Assembly (NCBI GenBank): GCA_049965715.1
Contig: JBMFWA010000002.1
Location: 1-64,000, forward strand
DNA length: 64,000 nt
Source: JAKAFX01 sp049965715
Lineage (GTDB): Archaea > Thermoplasmatota > Thermoplasmata > Thermoplasmatales > Thermoplasmataceae
Direction of reading: 5' to 3'
A program made the translations under genes and the position numbers. This document shows, piece by piece, positions 16,694 through 26,900 of this stretch. The notes under the pieces were generated by a model. That model saw only the letters and a program-made list of their open reading frames with translations, was not told the origin of the DNA and ran no database searches. Numbering within the stretch: position 1 is the first letter of the stretch; each line of letters starts with the position of its first letter.

Positions 16694-17362
16694 GTGCTAA
16701 ATATTGTGATAGCAGATGCAGAGCTTGAACTGATTCCCGAGGAGATGATAGACGACTACTCGATCAGGAAGATCGCCAAGGAAAGGGGAAAGAAAGCCTC
16801 TGAGATGATTCTGGATTCAAATTACATGCACGGCGCGATTTCCAGATCTTTTCCGGGAATGGAAAACAGGCTTGGAAGACCGGACATAATCTATATTCTC
16901 CTGAATGTAGCCCAGGAATCGATCCTCAACAGGGAAGGCCTCCTGAGGGTTTACGTTCACACAAAAAATGATCTCGTCATCAGCATTAATCCGCTCACCA
17001 GAATTTCAAAGTCCTACAACCGGTTCATCGGACTCATGGAGGATGTATTCCGGAAGAAGATCATAGTTTCGGGTGAAAATACTCTCCTGTCAGTTGAAAA
17101 AATGGATCTCATGTCACTGGTTTCAAGCGTGGGAAGCAAAAGGGTGATCACTATGTGGCCCAAAGGTGAGTTTATCCGTGCTCCGGATCTTTTCAGCACA
17201 AAGGAGGATGCCACCGTTATCATAGGTGGATTTTCAGAAGGGGATTTTCGATCCAGAATAAACGACCTTGGAATGAAGGTATCAATATATCCAGACGAAT
17301 TGACAATCTGGACGGTTGCGTCAGAAATCATCGTTAACTATGAACGTATTTCCCTGTCCTGA
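16694..17362 (+). CDS. nep1: rRNA pseudouridine N1-methyltransferase Nep1/Emg1
   Basis: A 222-residue SPOUT-class methyltransferase of the Nep1 family. The signature blocks are ADAELELIPEE at the N-terminus, ILDSNYMHGAIS, RLGRPDIIYILLNVAQES, VYVHTKNDLVISINPLTRI and SYNRFIGLME; the C-terminal knot region has IIGGFSEGDF. It methylates N1 of a pseudouridine in the small-subunit rRNA and helps assemble the 30S subunit. The next gene on the strand, uS15, begins about 100 bases later. ATG/GTG choice: the frame begins at GTG/ATG 16694 just after an A/T-rich stretch (TATTTTTATCG, about 16666). Confidence 0.9.
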   Translation: MLNIVIADAELELIPEEMIDDYSIRKIAKERGKKASEMILDSNYMHGAISRSFPGMENRLGRPDIIYILLNVAQESILNREGLLRVYVHTKNDLVISINPLTRISKSYNRFIGLMEDVFRKKIIVSGENTLLSVEKMDLMSLVSSVGSKRVITMWPKGEFIRAPDLFSTKEDATVIIGGFSEGDFRSRINDLGMKVSIYPDELTIWTVASEIIVNYERISLS

Positions 17363-17466
17363 CGAAATCCTCCACCTGAAAAATTCATGGCATTTGGGAA
17401 AATAGGAATACATAGCAAAAAGTAAATTAATAGTGTTGAAATCACGCTTGGTACGGAAGGTATCAC

Positions 17467-17904
17467 ATGGCACGAATGCATACTCGCAAGAGGGGGAAGT
17501 CAGGCTCAAGTAAAGATTACGATGAGGATCCTAAAAAATACTTAATACTGTCAGATGAGGAGATTAAGAATCTTGTCATTTCACTCAGCAAGGAAGGACT
17601 CACCAGATCACAGATAGGGATCAGGCTGAGGGACCAGCATGCAGTTGCAGGAACAAAGGCTGTTCTTGGCAAAAAGATCGGGACTATTCTGAAAGAAGGC
17701 GGTGTAAGTCTCCCCATACCGGAGGATCTTGACAGCCTTATTCAGAGATACAAGAATGTGAGAAAACATCTCGCTATGAACAAGAAGGACATGGCAAACC
17801 AGAGGAAATCACAGTTGATAATGAGCAAGATACTGCGCCTGGTCAGATACTATAAGTCAAACAATTACATTGCAAGCAACTGGAGCCTAGAAAAAGTGCT
17901 CTGA
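17467..17904 (+). CDS. rps15: 30S ribosomal protein uS15
   Basis: A 145-residue archaeal/eukaryotic-type uS15 with the extra N-terminal domain (ARMHTRKRGKSGSSKD) and the helical core with QIGIRLRDQHAVAG and ILRLVRYYKSNN. It binds 16S rRNA in the platform. Its stop codon abuts the ATG of the RecJ-like gene, a gene pair seen in many archaea. Confidence 0.95.
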   Translation: MARMHTRKRGKSGSSKDYDEDPKKYLILSDEEIKNLVISLSKEGLTRSQIGIRLRDQHAVAGTKAVLGKKIGTILKEGGVSLPIPEDLDSLIQRYKNVRKHLAMNKKDMANQRKSQLIMSKILRLVRYYKSNNYIASNWSLEKVL

Positions 17905-19254
17905 ATGACTCTAGAGGAACTCCTTTCTGAAGACTTTTATGGAGAGTTGATGAAGGCAAGGGACTTCATCGAAAAGAACGAAAGTTTCAGAGTGATCTCA
18001 CATTATGACGGGGATGGCACTAGTTCAGCCATAATCCTTCTGAAGATGCTTCTGAGAAAGGAGAAAAGATTCCATCTTGGTTATATTAAAAACCTTGGAG
18101 GAGACAGCTTCAGGGAAAGGATGAATGAGGAGCGCGATCTTCCAACGATTATTGTTGATGCAGGATCTGACCAGGCTAAATTTGTACCTGATTTTGAGAA
18201 CCTGCTGATTCTTGATCACCACTTCTATCAGAAGACAGATATCAAGGGACTGAACATAAATGCCAGGGATTTCGGGGTCAACGGAACCAGGGAAGCTTGT
18301 GGATCCACAATGGCATACATAACTGCTCTTGCACTTGACGAGAATAACAGGGACCTGTTCCCATTCTTTCTTTCAGGCGTGATAGCCGATAAGCAGGACA
18401 TTGGTGGTGTGAGCGGGCTCAACAAGATCATTTATGATGCATATGGGTCAAACTACCAGAGCGTCCACACAATAAATCTTGAAGGGGAGAATCTGCTGGA
18501 TGCTCTCTCCTATTCCACTGACCCTTTTTTTAACAACATCTCAGGAAACAGGGAGAATTCCAGAAAAATCCTTCAGAAACTTCAGATAGATTTCGAGAAG
18601 AGGCCTCTTGATCTCACTGAGGACGAAAAGAGAAAGCTTGCGGCGGAACTGTCTTTAGCAATGCTGAAGCAGGGAGTTGGCAGCGAAGCGATGAAATATC
18701 TTGAGACCGATCTGCTCAAATTCCCCGGACTCGAGTTTTCGTCCAAGGAGATCAGTTCAATCATCGATGGTAACAGCAAGATCGGAAAGAACTCCATCTC
18801 TGTGGAATATTTTCTCGGAAATAACAGGCTTAAGAAGGAATGCATCGATAACTGGAAGATATTCAAAAGCAAACTTATAGACTATTCATACAGGGCTTAC
18901 AAGGAACTTTTTGAGGAATCACACCTGAGATATTTCTATGCCCCTGAATCAGAGATGGCAGGTTCCATCAGTGGGCTGATGATGCTCTACCTGGTGCCGC
19001 AGGATAAACCACTGATTGGATTCAGTGTAAGCGACGGAACCGCCAAGGTCTCCGGAAGGGGAACCAGGAGACAGGTGGAGCATGGCCTGAACCTTTCCGT
19101 GGTTATGAAAAATGCCGCCCAGGCAAACGGAGGAGACGGCGGAGGGCATGACATAGCGGCAGGTGCAGTTATTCCAAATGAGAAGGTCAAATCGTTTGTG
19201 GAAATGGCCAATTCAATAGTAAGGGAACAGCTTTCCGTTGTTCAAACAACGTGA
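17905..19254 (+). CDS. recJ: RecJ-like DHH-DHHA1 nuclease (GAN-type)
   Basis: A 449-residue DHH-family phosphoesterase. Motif I HYDGDGTS (33-40), Asp85, the DHH motif (104-106, ILDHHFY) and later FFLSGVIADKQDIGG are present; the C-terminal DHHA1 domain ends with NGGDGGGHDIAAGA. Archaeal proteins of this type are single-strand-specific exonucleases that associate with GINS at the replication fork or are its Cdc45-like relatives. It is immediately downstream of uS15 with no gap. It overlaps the convergent hydrolase by 13 bases. Confidence 0.88.
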   Translation: MTLEELLSEDFYGELMKARDFIEKNESFRVISHYDGDGTSSAIILLKMLLRKEKRFHLGYIKNLGGDSFRERMNEERDLPTIIVDAGSDQAKFVPDFENLLILDHHFYQKTDIKGLNINARDFGVNGTREACGSTMAYITALALDENNRDLFPFFLSGVIADKQDIGGVSGLNKIIYDAYGSNYQSVHTINLEGENLLDALSYSTDPFFNNISGNRENSRKILQKLQIDFEKRPLDLTEDEKRKLAAELSLAMLKQGVGSEAMKYLETDLLKFPGLEFSSKEISSIIDGNSKIGKNSISVEYFLGNNRLKKECIDNWKIFKSKLIDYSYRAYKELFEESHLRYFYAPESEMAGSISGLMMLYLVPQDKPLIGFSVSDGTAKVSGRGTRRQVEHGLNLSVVMKNAAQANGGDGGGHDIAAGAVIPNEKVKSFVEMANSIVREQLSVVQTT

Positions 19255-20051
19255 TCTCTTATCCATTCTGATATATCATCTAAAACCTCATGCCTGTTGA
19301 CTTCATTGTGGATTTCATGGTACATCCCCTGATAGATCTTCTTCTGTTTATCGGAGGATTTTATTCTCTCATAGGCATCAAGGGTGGCTGTCACAGGAAC
19401 TACTCTGTCCTCCGAACCATGAAGCATAAGGATAGGAGTGGTGATATTCTCCATTCTGTTCCATATGGATCTGGAACCAGAATAAAGTTCATAGACCAGC
19501 TTCACTGTGGGATTCTTCAGTACCAGCGGATCATTAACGTATGCTTCGTAAATTTCCTTCACATGCGTAAGGTTCTCCGGCTTTATGGGTAACTTGATCC
19601 TTGACCTGGGCGATAATGCGTTCATCATGACAAGCAGAAATTTTGTGAATGCATTTGCCTCCATCTTTGTAGCAGGCCCACTGGTGATTGCGCAGCACAC
19701 ATCTGAACCATGCCTCGACAGATAATCAAGCACTATCAGCCCTCCCATGCTATGCCCATAAATGACGGTATTTGCATGACCACCATCATGAATGATTCTG
19801 TTTGCAAAATCGTGCGTGTCATCGACGAAATCGCTGAAATTACTGATGTATCCTTTATTATCCCCGATAGCTGTTCTGCCGTGCCCTCTCAGATCGTACA
19901 TATAGAATGAATAACCCCGTGACACCATGAAATCTGCCATCTCACCGTATCTCGCCGAATGCTCTGCAAAGCCATGAACACCAATTATGTTTGCTTTTGG
20001 ATTTTCAGCCTCCCATGCGCGATAATAGAATGGAGAGGAACCGGATCGCAA
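19242..20051 (-). CDS. Alpha/beta hydrolase, monoacylglycerol-lipase-like; N-terminus disrupted
   Basis: A Hydrolase_4/monoacylglycerol lipase-like protein. VHGFAEHSARYG, YDLRGHGRT, the nucleophile elbow YGHSMGG (Ser101), LHGSEDRVV and YHEIHNE give the catalytic triad. From TTG 20051 the protein has 269 residues. The family normally has about 12 more residues, and the same frame upstream does read KYTEGTISLRSG but hits a stop with no start codon. An ATG at 20091 with MKLHGK lies one base out of frame; removing one A from the AAAA run (around 20076) joins it exactly. It is therefore either a one-base lesion or sequencing error, or a TTG start. It follows the MBL gene by 63 bases. Confidence 0.8.
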   Translation of the reverse strand: MRSGSSPFYYRAWEAENPKANIIGVHGFAEHSARYGEMADFMVSRGYSFYMYDLRGHGRTAIGDNKGYISNFSDFVDDTHDFANRIIHDGGHANTVIYGHSMGGLIVLDYLSRHGSDVCCAITSGPATKMEANAFTKFLLVMMNALSPRSRIKLPIKPENLTHVKEIYEAYVNDPLVLKNPTVKLVYELYSGSRSIWNRMENITTPILMLHGSEDRVVPVTATLDAYERIKSSDKQKKIYQGMYHEIHNEVNRHEVLDDISEWIRDHVV

Positions 20052-20114
20052 ACTGATTGTTCCTTCAGTGTATTTTACCGTGCAACTTCATGATTCTGCC
20101 AGAAATAAATCTTT

Positions 20115-20825
20115 TCAGATGAGAATCTCACCCTCTGGAATCAGTATATTGCCAGATGATTTTGCGACATTTCTTGTCAGATCCAGCGACTCAGTGGTAA
20201 GGTGCACAGGGATAAGTTTTCTGGCCCGTGATTCTTTCATCACACGCATCACGTCGCTGTAGGTGGAATGTTTCCAGAATGCCGCGTCCTGCTTTCTGTC
20301 ATCGGTGTATGTCATCTCATGAAAAAGGAAATCAACCCTTTCTGCACCCTTCACAACGTTTTCAGAGTATGCGGTGTCACCGCTGTAAAACAACGTAATA
20401 TTTCCACTCTCGATTCTGTAGCCGTTATCATCAATGAGATGATTGGCCCTGAACGGGATCATGCCGTCCACAGGAGAATCCTCATAATACTGAGTGTTGA
20501 TCTCAAATGCTTCCGGTGTTTTAACATCCATCAGAAGACTTTCGGTATTTCTCTTTATGCCTTCCGGACCCGCAATGATCAATGGCTCGGTGGATTTGTA
20601 TATAGCTCTGTACCATAACAGCTCCGCGAGTCCAACATAATGATCCAGGTGCATGTGGGTTATTGCAACCGTTTTTATGGAAAGGGGATCAAAATGAAGA
20701 TCAAGCAGTGCCTCGAGGGTATGAGGACCGCACTCTATGAGTGTCTCACCATCTATGATGATCGATGCGGTTCTTTCACCCCTCACAGTGTTGGAACTCC
20801 ACCTTCCCAGGAAATCGATCCTCAT
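20115..20825 (-). CDS. RNase Z-like metallo-beta-lactamase-fold hydrolase
   Basis: A 236-residue MBL-fold enzyme. The zinc motif THMHLDHYVG (His57, His59, Asp61, His62), the FYSGDTAYS segment, FLFHEMTY and the late IPVHLT are as in the ElaC/RNase Z group, including an HST-like KHSTYSD. It is shorter than canonical archaeal RNase Z (about 300 residues) and seems to lack the exosite arm, so tRNA 3' processing is not assured; phosphodiesterase or lactonase activity is possible. It starts 18 bases after the MFS gene, suggesting co-transcription. Confidence 0.78.
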   Translation of the reverse strand: MRIDFLGRWSSNTVRGERTASIIIDGETLIECGPHTLEALLDLHFDPLSIKTVAITHMHLDHYVGLAELLWYRAIYKSTEPLIIAGPEGIKRNTESLLMDVKTPEAFEINTQYYEDSPVDGMIPFRANHLIDDNGYRIESGNITLFYSGDTAYSENVVKGAERVDFLFHEMTYTDDRKQDAAFWKHSTYSDVMRVMKESRARKLIPVHLTTESLDLTRNVAKSSGNILIPEGEILI

Positions 20826-20843
20826 AGACTGACACTCTGTGAT

Positions 20844-22214
20844 TTATTCCCCGGTTATTTCCTCGAGTGTCTTACCCTTGGTTTCTATTCCAAGGAAGAG
20901 CGTGACCAGCAATCCCAGCACAGAGAACGCAAAGAAGAAGAACAGACCAAGTCCAAGCCCTGATACGCTCACAAGTATTGGGAAAACCGTCAGTCCCAGT
21001 ATTGCGCCAATCCTGCTGAAAGATGTGCCGAATCCCTGTCCCGTAGCCCTGAGAGAAGTGGGAAAGATCTCCTGGGGGTAGACGAAATCCGTGCCTCCTG
21101 GCCCCAGTGTCTGCGTGACTTCAAAGACAATGAACATTGCAAGGATTGCAGCTGCCACATAACCGAAGGAGAACGCTGATTTTGGCACGGCAAAGGCTAT
21201 GATCGAGAGAATGAGCAGACTCACTGACATACCTGCAAAGCCAATGATTGTGATAATCTTCCTTCCCAGTCTGTCTATTAGAGCTATGCAGAGGAAACTG
21301 CCCACTACAGCGAACAGGGCAAATATCGCCGATCCGAGGATTGCATTGCTCTTGCTCAGACCGAATATACCGAGAATGGTGGGATTGAAGAGACCGATTC
21401 CGTAAAAAGCCACATCATAGGAAAACCAGAACACTGCCACAAACACGGTCGCCCTGATATACCTGGGAGAAAAGAGGTCCCTGATGGATGTTTTCTTCTC
21501 CCTGACCATCAGTGTATCAGACTTACCGGAAACCTGTTTTTCAACAGCCTCAGCCTCCTTAACCTTTCCAGCGTTAGCAAGCCATCTCGCAGATTCTGGA
21601 ACTGACCATCTGAAGATAAGAACAAGTACAGCAGGTATGATGCCTATTGCAAACATCCACCTCCACGAATTTATTCCTGTTGGCAAGAGCGCAAAACCTA
21701 TGAAATAGGCGACGGCAGATCCAATCCACCATGCGGAAACATTGACCGCAAGCAATCTGCCTCTTGTTTTTTTGGGTGAAAATTCTGATATTATGGTTGT
21801 ACTGATCGCATAATCAGCTCCTATTGCAACACCGAGTATGAGCCTGAATATGAAAAGAGATGTGAAATCGAAAGAGGCAAAGGCAATCAACGCAGTAAAG
21901 ACTGCGAATATGACCATGTCCCACAGGTACATGAACTTCCTCCCCCTCAAATCTGTTATGTAACCAAAGAGAACTGCACCAACCAGCATCCCAATAGTTG
22001 TGGATGCAGCCATCAACCCCTTTCCAAGAGGATTGTTCACATAGGAGAAGGCAGATATGGACGAAATTATCGTTAGAGCCACTGCAATGATAGAAATATC
22101 ATAGCCATCAAGAAAGACTCCTGCGGCCGATAGTGCGGTTATTCTATAATGAATGCCCTTTGTTTTTGCGTTGTCCAGCGCAGAGTAAGACGATTCACCA
22201 GTCTGATCTGACAT
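20844..22214 (-). CDS. MFS transporter, sugar/metabolite:H+ symporter family (paralogue of 9772-11082)
   Basis: A 456-residue, 12-helix MFS protein. It shares with the gene at 9772 the blocks FLDGYDISII, LRGRKFMYLWDM, GVAIGADYAIS, VPESARWLANAGK, IDRLGRK and YPQEIFPTSLRATGQGFGTSFSRIGA. The last two blocks are typical of phosphate/organic-acid and sugar porters. It probably imports a metabolite with protons; substrate unknown. It is first in a run MFS, MBL hydrolase, alpha/beta hydrolase, all on the minus strand. The C-terminus KTLEEITGE is the usual motif. Confidence 0.82.
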   Translation of the reverse strand: MSDQTGESSYSALDNAKTKGIHYRITALSAAGVFLDGYDISIIAVALTIISSISAFSYVNNPLGKGLMAASTTIGMLVGAVLFGYITDLRGRKFMYLWDMVIFAVFTALIAFASFDFTSLFIFRLILGVAIGADYAISTTIISEFSPKKTRGRLLAVNVSAWWIGSAVAYFIGFALLPTGINSWRWMFAIGIIPAVLVLIFRWSVPESARWLANAGKVKEAEAVEKQVSGKSDTLMVREKKTSIRDLFSPRYIRATVFVAVFWFSYDVAFYGIGLFNPTILGIFGLSKSNAILGSAIFALFAVVGSFLCIALIDRLGRKIITIIGFAGMSVSLLILSIIAFAVPKSAFSFGYVAAAILAMFIVFEVTQTLGPGGTDFVYPQEIFPTSLRATGQGFGTSFSRIGAILGLTVFPILVSVSGLGLGLFFFFAFSVLGLLVTLFLGIETKGKTLEEITGE

Positions 22215-22248
22215 AGTGTATTAACAGTGCTCTGCATATTAATTTTTT

Positions 22249-22256
22249 CTATATAT
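22249..22256 (-). promoter_or_regulatory. TATA box of MFS-MBL-hydrolase transcript
   Basis: ATATATAG on the minus strand lies about 38 bases before the MFS ATG (22214), predicting a leader of about 12-14 bases. Confidence 0.45.
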
Positions 22257-22441
22257 GTATACCAGCCCATGGAGTACTATAGAGATTGACCTTTGCTGGA
22301 CTTGAAGATCATTGTCCATGGGAGGTGCTGATTGATCATCCTGATACGATAATACTCGACCCTCAACCCCATCAATTCAGAAATGCACCAAACGCACAAA
22401 AGATCAAAAAGATTAAGGACTATGTTTTAATATATAATTGA

Positions 22442-23089
22442 ATGAGTCGGCTTGCGATTTCAACGTCTGACTTCAGGTTTTACTATGAGATAGTAAAGCT
22501 TCTGAAGGAGTGGTCGCTTCCGTTTGTAAACCTGACTGAAGATCAGGAGATGCCTGAGGATGTTGTTGCAGTTTTGAGTTCAGCTTCAGATCGGGAAACA
22601 CTTCCGCAGCAGATCAGGGGAGTCACAGCCATCGGATCCCTTCGAAAATCCCTTCCAAGGTTCATCGACCAGATCAGATTTGACAGGATTGTTATAGGAA
22701 TAGATCCCGGACCAAAACCTGGTGTCGCGATTGTCGCTGATGGAATATTAATAGAGGCAATTGAATCCCCGACAATTGATTCACTGACCGACTTTATCAG
22801 AAGCGCACTTGATGATTACCCCTATGAGCTTGTTTCAGTGAGGGTCGGGAATGGTGACAAGCCGAACAGAGATTTGATTATAGATAACCTCCGCACACTC
22901 AACCTATCGGTTGTCATCGTGGATGAATCCAATACAACTATTCCACACAAGAGGGAAAATAATGCACTTTCTGCTGCAATAATTGCAATGGCCAGGTCAA
23001 ATCCTGATCTTGCCAATGTTCCCAGAAAGAAGAACCTTAACAGTATTGAAAAAAATTTTGTAACAATCAGGAATGTTATCTACTCCTGA
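22442..23089 (+). CDS. RuvC/RNase H-fold-like protein, uncharacterised
   Basis: A 215-residue protein. The first 78 residues form a small alpha/beta domain of unknown role. Then comes IVIGIDPGPKPGVAIVADG (Asp88), the first-strand motif of RuvC-like RNase H-fold nucleases, followed by VRVGNGDKPNRD, VVIVDESNTT (Asp161, Glu162) and RENNALSAAIIAMA (Glu172), which stands where RuvC has DAxDAxAIA. The last acidic pair is replaced by Asn-Asn, so activity is uncertain. It may be a nuclease or structure-specific DNA/RNA-binding protein. It is alone, convergent with the AglB operon by one base. Confidence 0.6.
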   Translation: MSRLAISTSDFRFYYEIVKLLKEWSLPFVNLTEDQEMPEDVVAVLSSASDRETLPQQIRGVTAIGSLRKSLPRFIDQIRFDRIVIGIDPGPKPGVAIVADGILIEAIESPTIDSLTDFIRSALDDYPYELVSVRVGNGDKPNRDLIIDNLRTLNLSVVIVDESNTTIPHKRENNALSAAIIAMARSNPDLANVPRKKNLNSIEKNFVTIRNVIYS

Positions 23090-23090
23090 T

Positions 23091-23909
23091 TCATTTCTTC
23101 CATTTCGGTTTTCTTGGCGTGTTTCTTCTCTTCCCTGAGGTGAACACCAGAAATGCCATGAACACTACAACCGCTGCCGCTACGTAGTAAATCCAGTCAT
23201 AGTTTGGTGGAGTGCCATAATAGAAGCTGCCAGTGTACGATGTCTGCCCATTAACCTCCGCCTGCGGGTTGTTGAGGGTTATGGTGATGGTGTGCTTGCC
23301 CTGCGACAGGGAAATGGGGTATGATGGATCAATTGATACGTTCACCGTTGCCTTCGAGTAGGGAGCCACGTAAGAGACCACCCTGGTAGCAACAACTGTA
23401 TTGTCTATGCTGAAAATCACCGTCACGTTATACATTGGAATCTGTGTGGGATTTGATATAACTGCGTTCAGTATGATTGGTTTTTGAACCTGTATGGCAA
23501 GAGATGAGTTGGCATACATGATCTGGTCGCCCGCAGAGACCTGCAGTGCACCGTAAACTGTCAGTGTCTGGGTGTAGTCCGGAACAGTGATCCGCTGCAC
23601 AAAGTTTCCACTGGTCGCGTTATAGAGATGTATCTCAGGTTCAGGCCCAAATCCTGTAAGGTTGTATCCTGCAATATAGAGAGTGAGACTGTAGTTTGTG
23701 AAACCGTATGTTGAATTGAGATAGAGTGTTAACTGCTGACCGTAATATGCATATGATGGCCCGGATATCTGAAGGTTCAGAATGCTTGGATATGCATCTG
23801 CCATAACAGTGCCACTCTGAACCTGATCGCCTGAATGAGATGCAATACCGACGGGTAGTGCCGATAGCAGAAGAACACCAAGGATGAGAATCAGCAATGG
23901 TTTCATCAT
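23091..23909 (-). CDS. Signal-anchored surface protein cotranscribed with aglB
   Basis: A 272-residue protein. The N-terminus MMKPLLILILGVLLLSALPVG is a signal peptide or signal anchor; the last 40 residues hold a membrane helix (DWIYYVAAAVVVFMAFLVF) followed by a strongly basic tail KRRNTPRKPKWKK, so most of the chain is outside. The exterior part consists of beta-rich, Ser/Thr/Tyr-rich segments resembling Ig-like or CARDB repeats (for example NPTQIPMYNVTVIFSIDN) and has several N-x-S/T sites. Its ATG overlaps the aglB stop (ATGA), so translation is coupled. I do not recognise a named family. A role as a partner or glyco-acceptor of AglB is inferred from the operon. Confidence 0.7.
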   Translation of the reverse strand: MMKPLLILILGVLLLSALPVGIASHSGDQVQSGTVMADAYPSILNLQISGPSYAYYGQQLTLYLNSTYGFTNYSLTLYIAGYNLTGFGPEPEIHLYNATSGNFVQRITVPDYTQTLTVYGALQVSAGDQIMYANSSLAIQVQKPIILNAVISNPTQIPMYNVTVIFSIDNTVVATRVVSYVAPYSKATVNVSIDPSYPISLSQGKHTITITLNNPQAEVNGQTSYTGSFYYGTPPNYDWIYYVAAAVVVFMAFLVFTSGKRRNTPRKPKWKK

Positions 23910-26900
23910 CTGTTCTTTCTCCCCCTTGTGGAAGCGGCTATGAGACCAACGAGTACTGCAGCAGCGATGATCACAAGGCCTATTATCAAACTGTCATAAG
24001 GCGATCCTGTGTAGTTTGAAATAATAGAATTACCCTTGGGGTACGGTAGCACCACCGGAGCGGACATATAGCTTGGATGAAGATACAGGGTGCTTTCAGG
24101 AGTCCCTCCCTGAGCTTTCCCGTAGACTGTTATATTGCTGACCGGTTCTGGGCCACTGCCACTGGCATTCATAAGAACATAGACCGTTATCTGTGAGGAA
24201 ACTGGAACCGTAACATTGGTAACGACCTTTCCCTGATAAGTGAAATTCACGTTCCAGAGAGCCACAGTCCTGATCTTAGATCTCTGACTGCTGTTGAATG
24301 AGAGCAACACGTTAACAGGTGTGTTACCCGTATTCTTTATCTGGAACGGAACCAGCAGACTTCTGTTGGAAGGTGTAGCAAATGTGTTTATGGAAGACAT
24401 GGTGAAGTTCACATACGGATTCACAGTGAGGTTGAGGTATTCTGTTGTCTGGTAAGATTCATAGTCGAGTGTCACCGGGACCTGCGTGAAGCCCGCCGTG
24501 GCATTCATTGGCACCTTGATGGTGACATTTATTAGTTTCCCTATTCCCGGCATAAGTGAAGCGTTATCAGGTGTGAATGTCATATTCCAGCTAGAATTCC
24601 CGGTTGAGAACGTTATATTCGTAGTAACATAGCCTGAGTTGAAAACCCTGAAAGTGTAGTTCAGCAGGGAGTTGACTGCAACTGATTTTGACTTTGTGAT
24701 CTGTGAGAATGTGAACTGGTACTGGTTGCTGATGGTGAGATCGATGCTGATATCCCTCGCACTGTTTATGAAGGCGTAATAGGAGGAAGAATATGGAACA
24801 GTGATCTGCTGGCCTGTGCCATTAGTCTCTGTTCTGTTGACATGGGCGGTGAAATTATAATAGCCCGAGGGAAGGAGTGACCCTCCAACTGAAGTGTTGA
24901 ATATGAAGCTGGTCGTATTTGTAGATATGGTAAGATTTGTATTCACGATTTTACCATTTATCTGGACCCAGTAATTTACGCTGTATGAAGGCTGTAATGT
25001 GATATTCATCACATAGCTTGGCACAAATGGAGTCACAGACACTTTGCTGAAAACTGCCGACCCGGAAACGTTACTGTATGCGTAGACGTTGTAAGTACCG
25101 GATGGTACCAAAAGGGAGTAAAATCCTGTCAGGTTTGACACTGTAATATTGTGGTAACTTCCATCTTCGATCTCCACAGTCGCAAACGCAGATGGTAATC
25201 CGTTAGATGATACTATTCCAGATAGCCTGGTGAGAATAACCTTTGCACTTGCTGGTACTATGATATTTGATGATGAACTTGAACTGAGCTGAAGAGTGGA
25301 TGTTCCTGTTATTAAGTAGTTCCCGGACGTGTTCGAAACCCTGTCCGCATAAAATATATAATATTTGCCGGCAGGAAGGTTATACTGCCCGGAAGGCAGA
25401 CCTATGTGTGTGCCGCTGTAGTTGAGATAATAGGTCCCTCCTTTTATTCCCAGACTGTTAGATAGGCTGATGGAAAAAGCCTGAATATAATCGGGTTGCA
25501 GGGTCTGGTTCCTGCTGATATATACGGTAGATATATTTGCTCCTGTTGATGAATAGCTGTAAACCCCATAAGTTCCAGGGTTCAGGTATGAACTGTTCTG
25601 CACCTGGGTTCCATTCCGCAGAAATATCATTGTTCCAGTGCTTCCTGCAACTGTAACCTGGGAATGGGTTTCAATTCCTATCACTCCTGTTATACTCGTA
25701 TTCACGGGTATGGTTATTATACTCGTTTCCAGGGTTGCAGAGACCTCATTGCTGCTGATAACCGCGGTGTAAAGACCCGATCTAACCGAACCCTGTACAA
25801 GGCCGCTGTTTATTGTAAGATTGTAGTGATTTGATCCGGACATCTGGAGAGTGCCGTTGAATGGTATCATGGTTCCATTTGTTTCAAGCATTAGAGTAGC
25901 GGTGCTTGAATATGGTTTAAGGCCCAGGGAGTTTAAATTGCTCGACAATCTTGAACTCGCAACATTGTAAAATACAGAATTAACTGTTACATTCAGTGAG
26001 TTCTGTGCCCATGAAGGATAATAAAGGGCGGCGACACCGTTTGATCCAGAAACCGCATAGTAGACAGGAATGCTGTCACCATAAAGTGTCACAACCGATC
26101 CTTCCACCCCATACTGAGAACTGTATGAAGACGCCGCAGAGGAGTCGTATAGGTCAAGTGAGGCGTTTCCCTGTGAAGTTAGCAGCATCTTCAGTGACAT
26201 GTTATAACTCAGGGTGACCGGAGTGAGGGAATAATAAAGCTGTCCAATTGAGACACCGCTGGATATTATATTGTAATTTCCAGCCGGAATCGTAAAGTTA
26301 GAAGTGGAATTTGAAGAAAACACGTTTTCAAGAATAAGACCACTGCCGATAATCTCGTAAACACCCGAGAAGACTGCTTTGGTCGGTATTGTGCTTGTCA
26401 CAGATATGGTATAGCCTGTAGATGGTGTCACACTTATGTATGTGTTACTTACAATTTTCATTGTTCTGGCAAACACTCCGCTGGAACCACTGTATGCAAC
26501 TGTGTATATTCCAACAGGGACTGTTCCGCTGAAGTAACCTGTATCAGTGGTTGTGAAAACAGTAGCTTCGTTCGTATTCCCGTTCAGGTAAAAATAGACA
26601 TGGGACTGTGAACTCACACCAGCCACATTACCGGAAACTTGCACTGATAATACGGGAGTGAGATTAAATGTCTGGTTGAGTCCCCACGAAGGCACTGACA
26701 CCAACGTCCCCTGAACCGTGTTGTTAAGCCCACTGCCATTCAGTGAATATTGACCCGGAACTATCCAGAATATAGCTTTACCTGTGCTGTTTGTGTAGTT
26801 CTGATATGTTCCTCCTGTACCGCTCAGAGTTAGCCTGTAATTGCTCACTGGTGAGCCGCCATATGAAACGTTTGCGAAGATCGAATCAAAGTAAATGTAA

